From the NCBI GenBank assembly GCA_945860165.1, contig CAMAPL010000001.1, positions 1 to 64,000 on the forward strand: DNA of 64,000 bases, given 5' to 3'. Below, piece after piece: positions 51,025 through 61,618 of this stretch. A program made the translations under genes and the position numbers. This DNA is from Rhizobium sp. Q54 (lineage in GTDB: Bacteria > Pseudomonadota > Alphaproteobacteria > Micropepsales > Micropepsaceae). How positions within the stretch are numbered: position 1 is the first letter of the stretch; each line of letters starts with the position of its first letter. A model generated the notes under the pieces. It had not been told where the DNA came from, did no database searches, and was given only the letters and a program-made list of their open reading frames with translations.

Positions 51025-51170
51025 AACAGCGGACCTTCGTCCAGCTTGGCCACAAGCTTTTCCCGGGCTTTCTTGCGCTTGACGGCCTTGGTCTTCGGCT
51101 GAGTTTGGGGCCGAGCTTGGGGGTGAACGCCTGGCTTGCGTTTGCCGGGAACTGTCTTAGCCGTGGCCAT
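51021..51170 (-). CDS. very basic 49-residue protein (too short for an ordinary ORF list)
   Basis: The frame starts at ATG 51170, seven bases after AGGAG, and ends at TAA overlapping the stop of the TPR gene. Product MATAKTVPGKRKPG continuing with many lysines, arginines and prolines (KAVKRKKAREKLVAKLDEGP) is highly basic. Composition and ribosome site argue for a real gene. Basic small proteins of this kind may bind nucleic acid or ribosomes; no function is assigned. Confidence 0.6.
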   Translation of the reverse strand: MATAKTVPGKRKPGVHPQARPQTQPKTKAVKRKKAREKLVAKLDEGPLF

Positions 51171-51214
51171 GCAATGCTCCTGAGGACATCAACTCGCAAT
51201 AGAGAACGCCTGTC

Positions 51215-51391
51215 ATGCTTGAAACCGACAAGATTCCCGTTTTCTGCATCCCGTGCGGCCGGGAGTCCTCCCACCAGATCGGATGGCTGAGAACCCAGGC
51301 CATGCTGGCCTGTCCGCTGTGCGGCAACGACATCACCGTGGAGATGGGCGAGGCGCTGGAAAAGGTACCGGCGCAGGATCGCGCGTCCTAG
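51215..51391 (+). CDS. 58-residue zinc-ribbon protein
   Basis: A short frame from ATG 51215 to TAG 51389-51391 encodes MLETDKIPVFCIPCGRESSH and a second pair of cysteines (ACPLCGN), i.e. CxxC-x19-CxxC spacing typical of a zinc ribbon. The C-terminus is acidic. It points toward the previous minus-strand gene's promoter side and converges head-on with the 51388-51495 gene. Zinc-ribbon mini-proteins are frequent and mostly uncharacterised; function not assigned. Confidence 0.65.
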   Translation: MLETDKIPVFCIPCGRESSHQIGWLRTQAMLACPLCGNDITVEMGEALEKVPAQDRAS

Positions 51392-51495
51392 GTTTTCCGG
51401 GGCGCCGGCTTGAAGGATGTCTTGTTGGAGCGCTTGAACGCGGCATGCTCCGCCTTGGTGGTAGGCAGACGTGAGCTCATCTTGGGCTTGGGCAT
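51388..51495 (-). CDS. 35-residue basic protein
   Basis: A 36-codon frame (ATG 51495 to TAG 51388-51390) encodes MPKPKMSSRLPTTKAEHAAF followed by KRSNKTSFKPAPRKT. It is very basic and low in hydrophobics. The two stops of this gene and of the zinc-ribbon gene overlap by three bases. There is no strong ribosome site, so confidence is moderate. Confidence 0.45.
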   Translation of the reverse strand: MPKPKMSSRLPTTKAEHAAFKRSNKTSFKPAPRKT

Positions 51496-51656
51496 AACAG
51501 GCTTTGGGGGCGTTTTTTCCATGCCGACTTGTACGCCAAGGCTAGCGCTTCGCGTAATCCGATATATAATTTCCCATAATATTACTTATACGATAATTTG
51601 GATGCTGCGGGCATATGGCGGCTTGCAGCGATGGTCGCCCGTCCCTCCAATGTCGC

Positions 51657-52508
51657 ATGACGAATCCCCCGAGCGTTGGCGAGAGCCAGAGCGACAAAAA
51701 TCAAGTGAAGCCAAGCCGCGACATTGCCGTTCTGCTGGAGGTGATGCGCCGGCTACGCGCCCCGGATGGCTGCCCCTGGGACCGCGTGCAGAGTTTCGCG
51801 ACCCTTGCGCCTTATACAATCGAGGAAGCCTATGAGGTTGCCAGCGTCATTGCCGACAAAGACCTCAAATCCCTGCCCGGCGAGCTGGGCGACCTGCTGT
51901 TCCAGGTGGTGTTCCATGCCCGCATGGCAGAGGATGCGGGGCTGTTCGATTTCGGCGATGTGGTCGAGGCTGTCATCGCCAAAATGATCCGCCGCCATCC
52001 CCATGTCTTCGGCAACGATGAAGCCAAGGCCGATGCGGCGGCCCAAAAGGACTTCTGGGAGAAACTCAAGGAAAGTGAACGCACGGCAGCCGGAAAAACC
52101 GGGCTGCTGGATGATGTTGCCAACGCGCTTCCCGCCCTGATGCGTGCCGAAAAGCTGCAGCGCCGGGCCTCCAGCGTCGGTTTCGACTGGAACGACAGCA
52201 ATATGGTGATCGAGAAAATCGCCGAGGAAGCGCGCGAAGTGGCAGCCGCCACGACCCAAGCCGAGCGTGAGGAAGAAATCGGCGACCTGCTGTTTGTGGT
52301 TGCCAACCTGGCCCGGCACCTCAAGGTCGATCCAGAGGCCGCCTTGCGGTCCGCCAACACAAAATTCACCCGCCGCTTCGGCCATATCGAAACCAGCCTG
52401 ACCGCTCGGGGTATCAAACCCTGCGATGCCAGCCTGGATGAAATGGAGGCGCTTTGGCAGGACGCCAAAAAACGGGAAAAAACAGCTCGCCCGAAGACTG
52501 AGGATTAG
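51657..52508 (+). CDS. mazG: nucleoside triphosphate pyrophosphohydrolase MazG
   Basis: ATG 51657 (MTNPPSVG...) is chosen; the frame extends upstream by 14 codons with poor composition. The 283-residue product holds two MazG domains: EEAYEVASVI...ELGDLLFQVVFHARMAED in the first and EEAREVAAAT...EEEIGDLLFVVANLARHL in the second, carrying the ExxE and ExxD magnesium motifs. It hydrolyses NTPs to NMP and pyrophosphate, clearing non-canonical or surplus nucleotides. Stop overlaps that of hflX. Confidence 0.92.
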   Translation: MTNPPSVGESQSDKNQVKPSRDIAVLLEVMRRLRAPDGCPWDRVQSFATLAPYTIEEAYEVASVIADKDLKSLPGELGDLLFQVVFHARMAEDAGLFDFGDVVEAVIAKMIRRHPHVFGNDEAKADAAAQKDFWEKLKESERTAAGKTGLLDDVANALPALMRAEKLQRRASSVGFDWNDSNMVIEKIAEEAREVAAATTQAEREEEIGDLLFVVANLARHLKVDPEAALRSANTKFTRRFGHIETSLTARGIKPCDASLDEMEALWQDAKKREKTARPKTED

Positions 52509-53827
52509 CCATCAATACCCTGCTCTACAATGATTTTCTTTGGGAATCGGCTTTCGAACCGGCCCAGGTCATCGGGGTGGATGCGTAAGGACAGGCTGAT
52601 ATTTTCGCCCCGCATCCGCCGCTCCAGCACCTGGGCGTGGCGATAGGAAAAGGCCAAGGCGCTGCCGTCGGCGGCATCCAGCTTCAGGGAAATCGTGATG
52701 TTACCACGCGTCACGCCTGCCTCGAACCCGGCCAGAAGCGCCGCAACGCCCTCGCCGGTCAGCGCCGACACCGCAAGCGCCTCGTCGCCCCGACGGTTCA
52801 GCAAGCCGGCGCGCTGGCTGGGCTCCAGCAGGTCGATCTTGTTGAGGGCCTCGAGCATGGGCCGATCCGGCGGCACGCCCAGCTCTTCCAGCACCGCCAT
52901 AACATCGGCCTTCTGGGCCTGCGTCTCGTCATGGGCGGCGTCACGGACATGGACGATCACATCCGCCTCCAGCACCTCTTCCAGCGTGGCGCGGAAGGCG
53001 GCAATCAGTTCAGTCGGCAGGTCGGCGATGAATCCCACCGTGTCCGACAGGATGATTTTCGTCCCCTGCGGCAGCTTCACGCCCCGCATGGTGGGGTCCA
53101 GGGTGGCGAACAACAGGTCCTTGGCAAAGACCTCGGATTCGGTGAGCCGGTTGAACAATGTGGACTTGCCGGCATTGGTGTAGCCGACCAGCGCCACCAC
53201 CGGGAACGGAACCTTGCGGCGCGCCTGGCGGCCGAGGCCCCGGGTGCGCTTGACCGTTTCCAGTTCCTTTTTGATCTTGGTGATGCGCTCGGCGATCAGG
53301 CGGCGGTCGGTTTCGATCTGGCTTTCACCCGGCCCGCCGAGGAAGCCGAAGCCGCCACGCTGGCGCTCCAGATGGGTCCATGACCGCACCAAGCGCGAAC
53401 GCTGATAGCTGAGATGGGCGAGTTCGACCTGCAAGCGCCCTTCCCTTGTGGCGGCCCGCGCGCCGAAAATTTCTAGGATGACGGCGGTGCGGTCCAGAAC
53501 CTTGCTGTTCCACGCCTTCTCCAGGTTGCGCTGCTGTACCGGTGTGAGATGGGCGTTGACGATGATGACATCGGGCTCGTGGGTCTTCGCCAGTAGGCCG
53601 ATCTCCTCCACCTTGCCGGTGCCCAGCAAGGTGGCGGGGGTTGGCCGCGCCAGCGGCGCGACTTGCGCCAGCACGACCTCAAGCTGGATGGCCGCCGTCA
53701 GCCCGACCGCTTCGGCCAGGCGCGCCTGCGCATCGCGCAAGGCGCGCGACGACACCGAGCGCCCTTTGGGCTCGACGTGAATGACAAAGGCGCGAGAGAC
53801 TCGCGGTCGGCGCTCGTCCACAGCCAA
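52505..53827 (-). CDS. hflX: GTPase HflX
   Basis: Start is TTG 53827, four bases after the hfq stop, with GTG 53821 as alternative. The 440 residues show the HflX N-terminal domain, the glycine-rich GGFGFLGGPGESQIE, a helical linker, then the GTPase motifs G1 GYTNAGKST, G3 DTVGFIADLP and G4 NKID. HflX splits stalled 70S ribosomes. It lies immediately downstream of hfq, as usual in alphaproteobacteria. Confidence 0.95.
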   Translation of the reverse strand: MAVDERRPRVSRAFVIHVEPKGRSVSSRALRDAQARLAEAVGLTAAIQLEVVLAQVAPLARPTPATLLGTGKVEEIGLLAKTHEPDVIIVNAHLTPVQQRNLEKAWNSKVLDRTAVILEIFGARAATREGRLQVELAHLSYQRSRLVRSWTHLERQRGGFGFLGGPGESQIETDRRLIAERITKIKKELETVKRTRGLGRQARRKVPFPVVALVGYTNAGKSTLFNRLTESEVFAKDLLFATLDPTMRGVKLPQGTKIILSDTVGFIADLPTELIAAFRATLEEVLEADVIVHVRDAAHDETQAQKADVMAVLEELGVPPDRPMLEALNKIDLLEPSQRAGLLNRRGDEALAVSALTGEGVAALLAGFEAGVTRGNITISLKLDAADGSALAFSYRHAQVLERRMRGENISLSLRIHPDDLGRFESRFPKKIIVEQGIDG

Positions 53828-53831
53828 ACGG

Positions 53832-54071
53832 TCAGCCTTCAGCCGGCTCGTCCTGAAGCTGCATCGGCCCCATCGGCATCACGGTCGAAATCGCGTGCTT
53901 GTAGACCAGCTGGGAATGGCCATCGCGGCGCAGCAAGACGCAGAAATTGTCGAACCAGGTGATGTTGCCCTGGAGCTTGACGCCATTGATCAGGAAGATG
54001 GTGACGGCAGCCTTGCTTTTACGGACCGCGTTTAAAAAGGTGTCTTGAAGGTTCTGTTGTTTATCGCTCAT
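53832..54071 (-). CDS. hfq: RNA chaperone Hfq
   Basis: The 79-residue form starts [13 protein letters not shown], the usual alphaproteobacterial N-terminus; a longer start at ATG 54083 (MGKP...) is possible. Sm1 ([17 protein letters not shown]) and Sm2 (YKHAIST) motifs are intact, including the lysine-histidine pair of the proximal face. The hexamer binds small RNAs and mRNAs. The C-terminal tail is short, typical for the class. It is immediately followed by hflX. Confidence 0.95.
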   Translation of the reverse strand: MSDKQQNLQDTFLNAVRKSKAAVTIFLINGVKLQGNITWFDNFCVLLRRDGHSQLVYKHAISTVMPMGPMQLQDEPAEG

Positions 54072-54172
54072 GGGTTTGCCCATTGTTTCAGCCTAACGGT
54101 GGTGTCCGCAGGCGTCTTGGCTTGCCAGTCTAACTCAATGCTGCAATTGCGAAAGGGGGGGGTGACGCCGCT

Positions 54173-55063
54173 TCAGGCGTTTTTAATGCCTGCTTTTGTT
54201 GCATACAGATCATGAATGCGGCGGGTCAGGGGGCCTGGCGTGCCATTCCCGATGGTTTTGCCATCAATTGTCACGACCGGAACCGCCGCACCCGTTGCCG
54301 ACGAAATAAAGGCTTCCCGCGCCGCCAGGGCCTCGGCCACGGTGAACTTGCGCTCAACCACCTTGATCTGCGCTTCGTCCATCGCTTCCAGCATGATCTT
54401 GCGCGTCACGCCCGGCAGGATGGCGTTGGAAAGATCGCGGGTGACGACATTGCCCACACCGTCCACGATCCAGGCATTGGTCGAAGCGCCTTCGGTCACA
54501 TAACCATCCGCGTCCACCAGCCAGGCTTCGAAGGCGCCCGCCTGTTTGGCCGCCTGCTTGGCCAGCAGGTTTGGCAGCAGCTGCACCGTCTTGATGTCAC
54601 AGCGGCCCCAGCGGATGTCGGGCTGGGTGGAAACTGCGATACCCTTCTCCATCCGCGTCGCAAAGGCGCCCACGTCCTGCGCCCGCATGGTAAGGATCAG
54701 GGTGGGGCGCGGAGGATTTTTTGGCGGCACATGATCGCGCTTCACCGCGCCGCGCGTCACCTGCAGATAGAGCAGCCCGTTGGCGATCCGGTTGCGGGCG
54801 ATCACCTCGCGCATCACCACTTTCAGCGCGGCGCGGCACATCGGAATCTCCATGCCGAGTTCGCGCAAGGAGCGTTCCATGCGGTCGAGATGAGGTTCCT
54901 CATCGATCGGCTTACCGCCCACCACATTGGTGACTTCATAGATGCCGTCGCCCAGTTGCAATGCGCGGTCCTCGATATGCACGCCCGCTGCGGCATGCGG
55001 CAGGTAACGGCCGTTGACATAAGCAATGCGCCCGACCGGATTGCGGGCCGTCCACTTCTGCAT
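54173..55063 (-). CDS. D-amino-acid aminotransferase (class IV, PLP)
   Basis: The 296-residue product is a fold-type IV aminotransferase: YVNGRYLPHAAAGVHIEDRALQLGDGIYEV, the Schiff-base lysine in DIKTVQLLPN (around residue 158), and EGASTNAWIV, GVTRKIMLEA and ISSATG. These match D-alanine aminotransferases and the related branched-chain enzymes; the RALQLGDGIYEV pattern and its place between ntrX and hfq favour Dat. It makes or uses D-amino acids, probably D-Ala/D-Glu for peptidoglycan. Its start overlaps the ntrX stop by one base. Confidence 0.88.
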   Translation of the reverse strand: MQKWTARNPVGRIAYVNGRYLPHAAAGVHIEDRALQLGDGIYEVTNVVGGKPIDEEPHLDRMERSLRELGMEIPMCRAALKVVMREVIARNRIANGLLYLQVTRGAVKRDHVPPKNPPRPTLILTMRAQDVGAFATRMEKGIAVSTQPDIRWGRCDIKTVQLLPNLLAKQAAKQAGAFEAWLVDADGYVTEGASTNAWIVDGVGNVVTRDLSNAILPGVTRKIMLEAMDEAQIKVVERKFTVAEALAAREAFISSATGAAVPVVTIDGKTIGNGTPGPLTRRIHDLYATKAGIKNA

Positions 55064-56460
55064 CAGCTGGGAACGCCCAGAGCAGAGCCCACGCCCAGGG
55101 ATTTCAGCTTACGATGCAGGGCCGAACGCTCCATGCCGATAAAGACGGCGGTACGAGAGACGTTGCCGCCGAAACGGTTGATCTGCGCCATCAGGTAATC
55201 GCGCTCGAAGATTTCACGCGCTTCGCGCAGCGGCAGGGAGATGGCGAGATCGCCGCTCTTGCCGCCGCCCATGCCCGAGCCCTGATCGGTGGGCAGCAGA
55301 TCGGCGGTGACGGCTTTGGTGACATCGTCGCTGGCCAGGATCAGCAGCCGCTCCACCATATTGCGCAACTGTCGGACATTGCCCGGCCAGCCATGGGTTT
55401 GCAGCACCGCCATGGCGTCATCGCCGATGATGCGCATGGGCAGGCCGCCCGCCGCCGACAGCCGCTTCATGAAATGGCTGACCAGCTCGGGAATATCGTC
55501 GCGACGCTCGGCCAGGGAGGGAACCCGAACGGGCACGACATTGAGGCGATGATAGAGGTCCTCGCGGAAGCGGCCGGCTTCGGTTTCACCCCGCAAGTCG
55601 CGGGTGGTGGAGCAGATCACGCGCGCATCCACCTGCACCCGGCTCTGGCCGCCGACGCGGGTGAAGGTCTGGTCGATCAGCACCCGCAGAATCTTGCCTT
55701 GGGTTTCCAGCGGCATGTCCGCCACTTCGTCCAGATACAGCGTGCCGTTATGCGCCAGCTCGAACAGGCCAGTCTTGCGCGGGCCGTCGGCACCTTCCTC
55801 GCCGAACAGTTCGGCTTCCAGGCGGTCGGGCTCCATAGTGGCGCAGTTGATGGCGACAAAGGCGTTGCCGGCGCGTCGCGAAAGGGCATGTATCAGGCGC
55901 GCCGCCACTTCCTTACCCGAACCGGCGGGGCCGGCGATCAACACGCGGCTGTTGGTCGGCGCGATCTTGTCGATGAGGACGCGCATCTGGGCGATGGCCG
56001 GGGAACTGCCTACCATCTCGCCCTCGTCGCCGGCCTTCAGTTTCAGTTCCTGGACTTCGCGCTTGAGACGCGCGGATTCCAGGGCCCGCTCCACCACATG
56101 CAGCAGCCAGTCGGCCTTGAAGGGCTTTTCCACGAAATCATAAGCGCCCTTCTTGATCGAGGCGACGGCCGTCTCGATGGTGCCGTGGCCGGAAATCATC
56201 ACCACCGGCAGGTCAGACTGCTCGCGCTTGATCATGTCCAGCACCTCGATGCCGTCCAGCTTGCTGCCCTGCAGCCAGATGTCCAGCACCACAAGCTGCG
56301 GCCGCCGGGCGCGGATGGCGGTCAGCGCGGATTCGGAATCACCCGCGACGCGGGTGGTATAGCCCTCGTCCTGCAGTATCCCTGAAATCAGATCGCGGAT
56401 ATCCTCTTCGTCATCGACGATGAGGATATCAGACGCGATCAGCAATCCGTTTTTGCTCAT
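55063..56460 (-). CDS. ntrX: nitrogen/redox response regulator NtrX
   Basis: ATG 56460 (MSKNGLLIASDILIVDDEED) follows GGGAAG; the frame reaches to 56466. The product has a receiver domain (acidic pair DDEED, phospho-acceptor in VVLDIWLQGSK, lysine in EKPFKADW), an AAA+ domain with GPAGSGKEVA and LYLDEVADM, and a C-terminal Fis-type helix-turn-helix. The sigma-54-contacting GAFTGA loop is replaced by GEEGADGPRKT, as usual for NtrX, so it probably does not act as a classical sigma-54 activator. It is the partner of NtrY, whose gene overlaps it by 32 bases. Confidence 0.93.
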   Translation of the reverse strand: MSKNGLLIASDILIVDDEEDIRDLISGILQDEGYTTRVAGDSESALTAIRARRPQLVVLDIWLQGSKLDGIEVLDMIKREQSDLPVVMISGHGTIETAVASIKKGAYDFVEKPFKADWLLHVVERALESARLKREVQELKLKAGDEGEMVGSSPAIAQMRVLIDKIAPTNSRVLIAGPAGSGKEVAARLIHALSRRAGNAFVAINCATMEPDRLEAELFGEEGADGPRKTGLFELAHNGTLYLDEVADMPLETQGKILRVLIDQTFTRVGGQSRVQVDARVICSTTRDLRGETEAGRFREDLYHRLNVVPVRVPSLAERRDDIPELVSHFMKRLSAAGGLPMRIIGDDAMAVLQTHGWPGNVRQLRNMVERLLILASDDVTKAVTADLLPTDQGSGMGGGKSGDLAISLPLREAREIFERDYLMAQINRFGGNVSRTAVFIGMERSALHRKLKSLGVGSALGVPS

Positions 56461-58702
56461 CTTCACTTCCCTTTGCTGAATTCTGGTCTTTCAGGTTCTT
56501 TTGCGCGAAGGGGAAGATCAGCGTGACCTCCGCCCCTCCTTCGCCTTCGACATCCGCGAGGGTGATGTCCCCGCCATGGTCTTCGATGATCTTGCGTACG
56601 ATCGCCAGGCCGAGGCCCATGCCCTTGGCGCGGGTGGTGACATAAGGCTCGGTCAGGCGGTGCTTGTGTTCCGGCGGCAGGCCGATGCCATTGTCGGTGA
56701 CGCGGAAGGCGAAGCTGGCGCCTCCATCTTTTCCATTGGTAATGCGCTGGACGGCGATGGTGATCTTGCCCGGCTCGTCATCGCCCTTGGCGATGCGCGC
56801 GGCAATCCCCTCGCCCGCATTCTTCAGCACATTGGTCAGGGCCTGGCTGATCAGCCTTCCGTCGCCCTCGAAATGCACCGGCTCCTTGGGCGCGTCGGTC
56901 AAGAAAGTGATGTTGGGATTGGCGACGCGTTGCAGGAACAGCGCCTGCTGCAGCAGCTCCTGGGCGTTCTCGCGCTTCATCACCGGCGCCGGCATCCGCG
57001 CGAAGGAGGAGAATTCGTCCACCATGCGGCCGATGTCGCCCACCTGGCGCACGATTGTGTCGGTGCATTGCTTGAAGACTTCAGGATCGGAAACGATCTC
57101 GTTGGCGTACTTGCGCTGAAGGCGCTCGGCGGAAAGCTGGATCGGGGTCAGCGGGTTCTTGATCTCATGGGCGATGCGGCGGGCGACATCGGCCCAGGCG
57201 GCGGTGCGCTGGGCGCCGACCAGATCGGTGATGTCGTCGAACGTGACGACCAAGCCCTCGGCGGTGCCGCGTTCGCTGGTGACCTGCACGCTAAGGGAGC
57301 GCGGTGAGCCTGCGCGCTTGATGGTGACTTCGCCGCCCGCCCTGCCCGCCGGCTCGGACATGGCGCGCAGGATAAGCGGCGCCAGTTCCGGTACGGCTTC
57401 GGAATAATGGCTGCTTTCCAGATCGTCCGGCGCGGCATCCAGCAGCCGGGCGGCGGCGCGGTTGATCAGGGTGATGCGCCCCTCATGGTCAACACCGATG
57501 ACGCCGGCGCTGACGCCCGACAGCACGGTTTCGGTGAAGCGGCGGCGAATGTCGATCATCCGGCCAGCGGCGACTAGGTCGGCGCGCTGGGCCGACAATT
57601 GCTGCGTCATGCGGTTGAAGGCGATTCCCAGGGTCGCCAGCTCGTCATCGTCACGTTCCACCAGGACCTGCGCAGCCAGGTCACCTTCCGAAACACGCTC
57701 CGCCGCGTCGATCAGGCCGGAAATCGGCCGCACCAGACGGTTCGCGGCCCACAGGCCAGACCAGATGGCCGCCAGCAGCACCACCAGCGACACCACCGCA
57801 TAGAGCAGCGCGAAGACCAGCACGACGGAGGAGCGGTCCTGATCCAGCCGGTCATATTCGCTGACCGCCGCCTTGGTGCGCTGGTAGTAACCAAACACGC
57901 GCGGATCGACCACACGCACCACTTCCAGATAGGCGTCGTTAAGCGATTGCAGCTGCACCAGCGCGGTGACTGTGCCGTTGTCGGGCGTGTCCACCACAAT
58001 GCCCTGGCGCGCCTGGGCGAAGTCGGCGGTGGTGGGCGAACGCGGGTCCTTCAGCGACTGTCTTTTGGTGCTGCCAAGAATATGGCCCTTGCTGTCCAGG
58101 ATGTAGGAGGCCTGCAAGCCGCGTTGCTGGGTCACGGTACCGAGCTTGGCGAACAGCATTCCGGCGCGGACGCGGCGCTCCTCGTCGAACAGCCGCGGGT
58201 CGCGCTGGATGGCGTCGGCGATATAGCGGATGTCGCCGAGCAGGCTGGCTTCATGTTCCTTGATATAGACCTGCGCCACACTGACCGCATTGCCGAGCGC
58301 GTTCTTGACGGGACTGGAGAAGATAGCGTCCAGGCCCAGATTCAATGTCACCGCCGCGAAGATGGCGACCAGGATGGCGGGCACCACCGCGATGGCGGAG
58401 AACCAGGCCACCAGCCGCACATGCAGCCGGGCGCCGGCGCGTCCCGAGCGCCGCGTCTCCCACGGCCGCGCCAAGCGCCAGCAGATCAGCGCCGCCAGCG
58501 ACAGGACCAGCGTCAGGTTGACCAGCAGCAGGGCGATCAGCCCGGCGCGATCTGGCGTGTAGGGCACCAGGCCGGTCAGCAGCGCATAGGTCACGCAGCC
58601 CGAAATCACCGCCAGGATTGCGACGCCGAAGGCCAATTGTGAAGGCCGGGATACCGCGCGCAAACCTGCGCGCTGCTCCTGGAGCGTTGTTTCGTTTGCC
58701 AT
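56429..58702 (-). CDS. ntrY: membrane sensor histidine kinase NtrY
   Basis: The 757-residue protein has N-terminal membrane segments (about residues 25-50, 60-80, 95-120), a periplasmic/extracellular loop region, another membrane segment near 300, then HAMP (residues 315-370), PAS, the DHp region [25 protein letters not shown] with the phospho-accepting histidine, and an ATPase domain with NVLKNAGEG, NGIGLPPEH and GMGLGLAIV. It senses nitrogen or redox state and phosphorylates NtrX. The C-terminal 30 bases overlap the start of ntrX, showing coupled translation. Confidence 0.93.
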   Translation of the reverse strand: MANETTLQEQRAGLRAVSRPSQLAFGVAILAVISGCVTYALLTGLVPYTPDRAGLIALLLVNLTLVLSLAALICWRLARPWETRRSGRAGARLHVRLVAWFSAIAVVPAILVAIFAAVTLNLGLDAIFSSPVKNALGNAVSVAQVYIKEHEASLLGDIRYIADAIQRDPRLFDEERRVRAGMLFAKLGTVTQQRGLQASYILDSKGHILGSTKRQSLKDPRSPTTADFAQARQGIVVDTPDNGTVTALVQLQSLNDAYLEVVRVVDPRVFGYYQRTKAAVSEYDRLDQDRSSVVLVFALLYAVVSLVVLLAAIWSGLWAANRLVRPISGLIDAAERVSEGDLAAQVLVERDDDELATLGIAFNRMTQQLSAQRADLVAAGRMIDIRRRFTETVLSGVSAGVIGVDHEGRITLINRAAARLLDAAPDDLESSHYSEAVPELAPLILRAMSEPAGRAGGEVTIKRAGSPRSLSVQVTSERGTAEGLVVTFDDITDLVGAQRTAAWADVARRIAHEIKNPLTPIQLSAERLQRKYANEIVSDPEVFKQCTDTIVRQVGDIGRMVDEFSSFARMPAPVMKRENAQELLQQALFLQRVANPNITFLTDAPKEPVHFEGDGRLISQALTNVLKNAGEGIAARIAKGDDEPGKITIAVQRITNGKDGGASFAFRVTDNGIGLPPEHKHRLTEPYVTTRAKGMGLGLAIVRKIIEDHGGDITLADVEGEGGAEVTLIFPFAQKNLKDQNSAKGSEDEQKRIADRV

Positions 58703-58806
58703 GTCTTCCGTTGCGACCGGTCACACCCCAACCCGGTTCTAAGGCGTGGAGTGTAACCAAGGCAGGGACTGTTGCAAGAATGCTGCGTTACAATTCCACC
58801 ACAGTA

Positions 58807-58827
58807 TTACTGGTAAGAATCCAGTAA
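58807..58827. promoter_or_regulatory. perfect dyad between ntrC and ntrY
   Basis: TTACTGG-N7-CCAGTAA (58807-58813 and 58821-58827) lies 105 bases upstream of the ntrY start in the AT-rich gap 58703-58936, which must carry the ntrYX promoter. The symmetry and position suggest a repressor or activator site; the factor is unknown. Confidence 0.4.
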
Positions 58828-58936
58828 ATCCGCACAATTATTATAGAATTGGAGAAAATAACTGCGCTGGCTTGGGGTAGTCCCGGGCTCTCACGGCTAA
58901 CTGAGCTGTCGCGCGCCGTGGTGCGTCGCTCAGAAG

Positions 58937-60378
<1,442 letters not shown>

Positions 60379-60379
<1 letters not shown>

Positions 60380-61491
60380 CAGATGTCCTCTGCCCGCGCC
60401 TTGGGCAATAATACGCAAAACATGGTGCGGCCCGGGACCGAGTCGCATTCGATCACGCCGCCATGGTCGCCCACGATCTTGGCGACCAACGCCAGCCCCA
60501 AGCCGGTGCCGCGCACCTTTGTGGTGACAAAGGGATCGAAAATATGCGGCAGCAAATCCTGTGGCACGCCCGAGCCGTTATCGCGCACGGTGACTTCTAG
60601 CGGCAGCGAGACGCGGTCACCCGCTAGGCCGGAGCCGAACTTGACGCCTGGACGGTAACCTGTGGTGAGGGTGATCTCGCCGCCCGCCTCGGGCAGCGCG
60701 TCGGATGCGTTGCGCACCAGATTGAGAAACACCTGGATCAGTTGATCGCGGTCGCCCAACACCGGCGGCAGTGACGGATCGAAGGTCTCGAGAATGGTGA
60801 CACCGCGCGCGAAGCTGGTTTCGGCCACCTTGCGCACCCGGTCCAGCACTTCGTGAATATTGACCGGACGGCGGGCGAAGGCGCGGGTGTCTCCGAAACT
60901 TTCCATCCGATCGATCAGGGTGCGGATGCGGTCGGACTCCACGATGATCAGCTGTGTCATTTCCCTTTCGTCGGGCGACAACACTTCTTCCAGCAATTGC
61001 GCGGCGCCGCGAATGCCCGCCAGCGGATTTTTGATTTCATGCGCCAGGACCGCCGCCATGCCGTGCATCGAGCGCACCGCGCCGCGCGACATCAACTGGC
61101 GATCCATCCGCTGCGCCAGACTGCGTTCCTGGATGGTTAGCAGCATCGCCCCTTCCGGGTCGGGCACCGGCGTGACCGTGACATCGGCAACGCGCTCGCC
61201 ATGACGCGGCGTGGAAAGATCAATGTCGCGCTCGGCGGTGGAGGCATTGCGCTCTGCGGCCTGCTCGACCAGCTGGAACAGCGGCGAGTGCTGCGCCATC
61301 AGATCGGCCAGGGTCTGCTTGCGCAGCAAGGTCAGGCCGGTGTCGAAGAACTGTTCGGCGGCGGGATTGGCGTAGAGCACTTCGAGTTTGCTGCTAAGCA
61401 GAATGATCGGCATGGGCAACGCATTGGCGATGGTCCCCGATACTGTTGGTTCGGTGGACTCTGTTCGCAATTGCTGAAGAATTCCTGTCAA
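60379..61491 (-). CDS. ntrB: nitrogen sensor kinase NtrB
   Basis: The frame begins at TTG 61491; no better start with a ribosome site is visible. The soluble 370-residue kinase has a PAS domain (residues 20-125), the DHp sequence [20 protein letters not shown] with the phospho-histidine, and ATPase motifs [23 protein letters not shown] and [13 protein letters not shown]. It controls NtrC in response to PII. In many alphaproteobacteria dusB precedes it; here ispDF lies divergent instead. Confidence 0.93.
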
Positions 61492-61503
61492 TTACTGCCC
61501 ATT

Positions 61504-61532
61504 TTTTGAGCAAAACATATTTTGTGTATAAT
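61504..61532 (+). promoter_or_regulatory. candidate promoter for ispDF
   Basis: A perfect TATAAT stands at 61527-61532. The -35 region is imperfect (TTTTGA at 61504-61509, spaced 17 bases, or TTGAGC at 61506-61511, spaced 15). It lies about 90 bases upstream of the ispDF start in an AT-rich strip shared with divergent ntrB. The sigma-70-like assignment is inference. Confidence 0.4.
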
Positions 61533-61618
61533 ATAGGCAATTCAAGGCTTGGCAACAATTTATCGCAGTTGCTCACTGTAAATGTTACGCAGGTTCTGGA
61601 TCGCCATTGGAAGACCTC

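Noticed and set aside
57599-58642. 347-codon plus-strand frame opposite ntrY
   Set aside because: ntrY motifs are intact and the antisense product is glutamine/histidine/arginine-rich shadow sequence.
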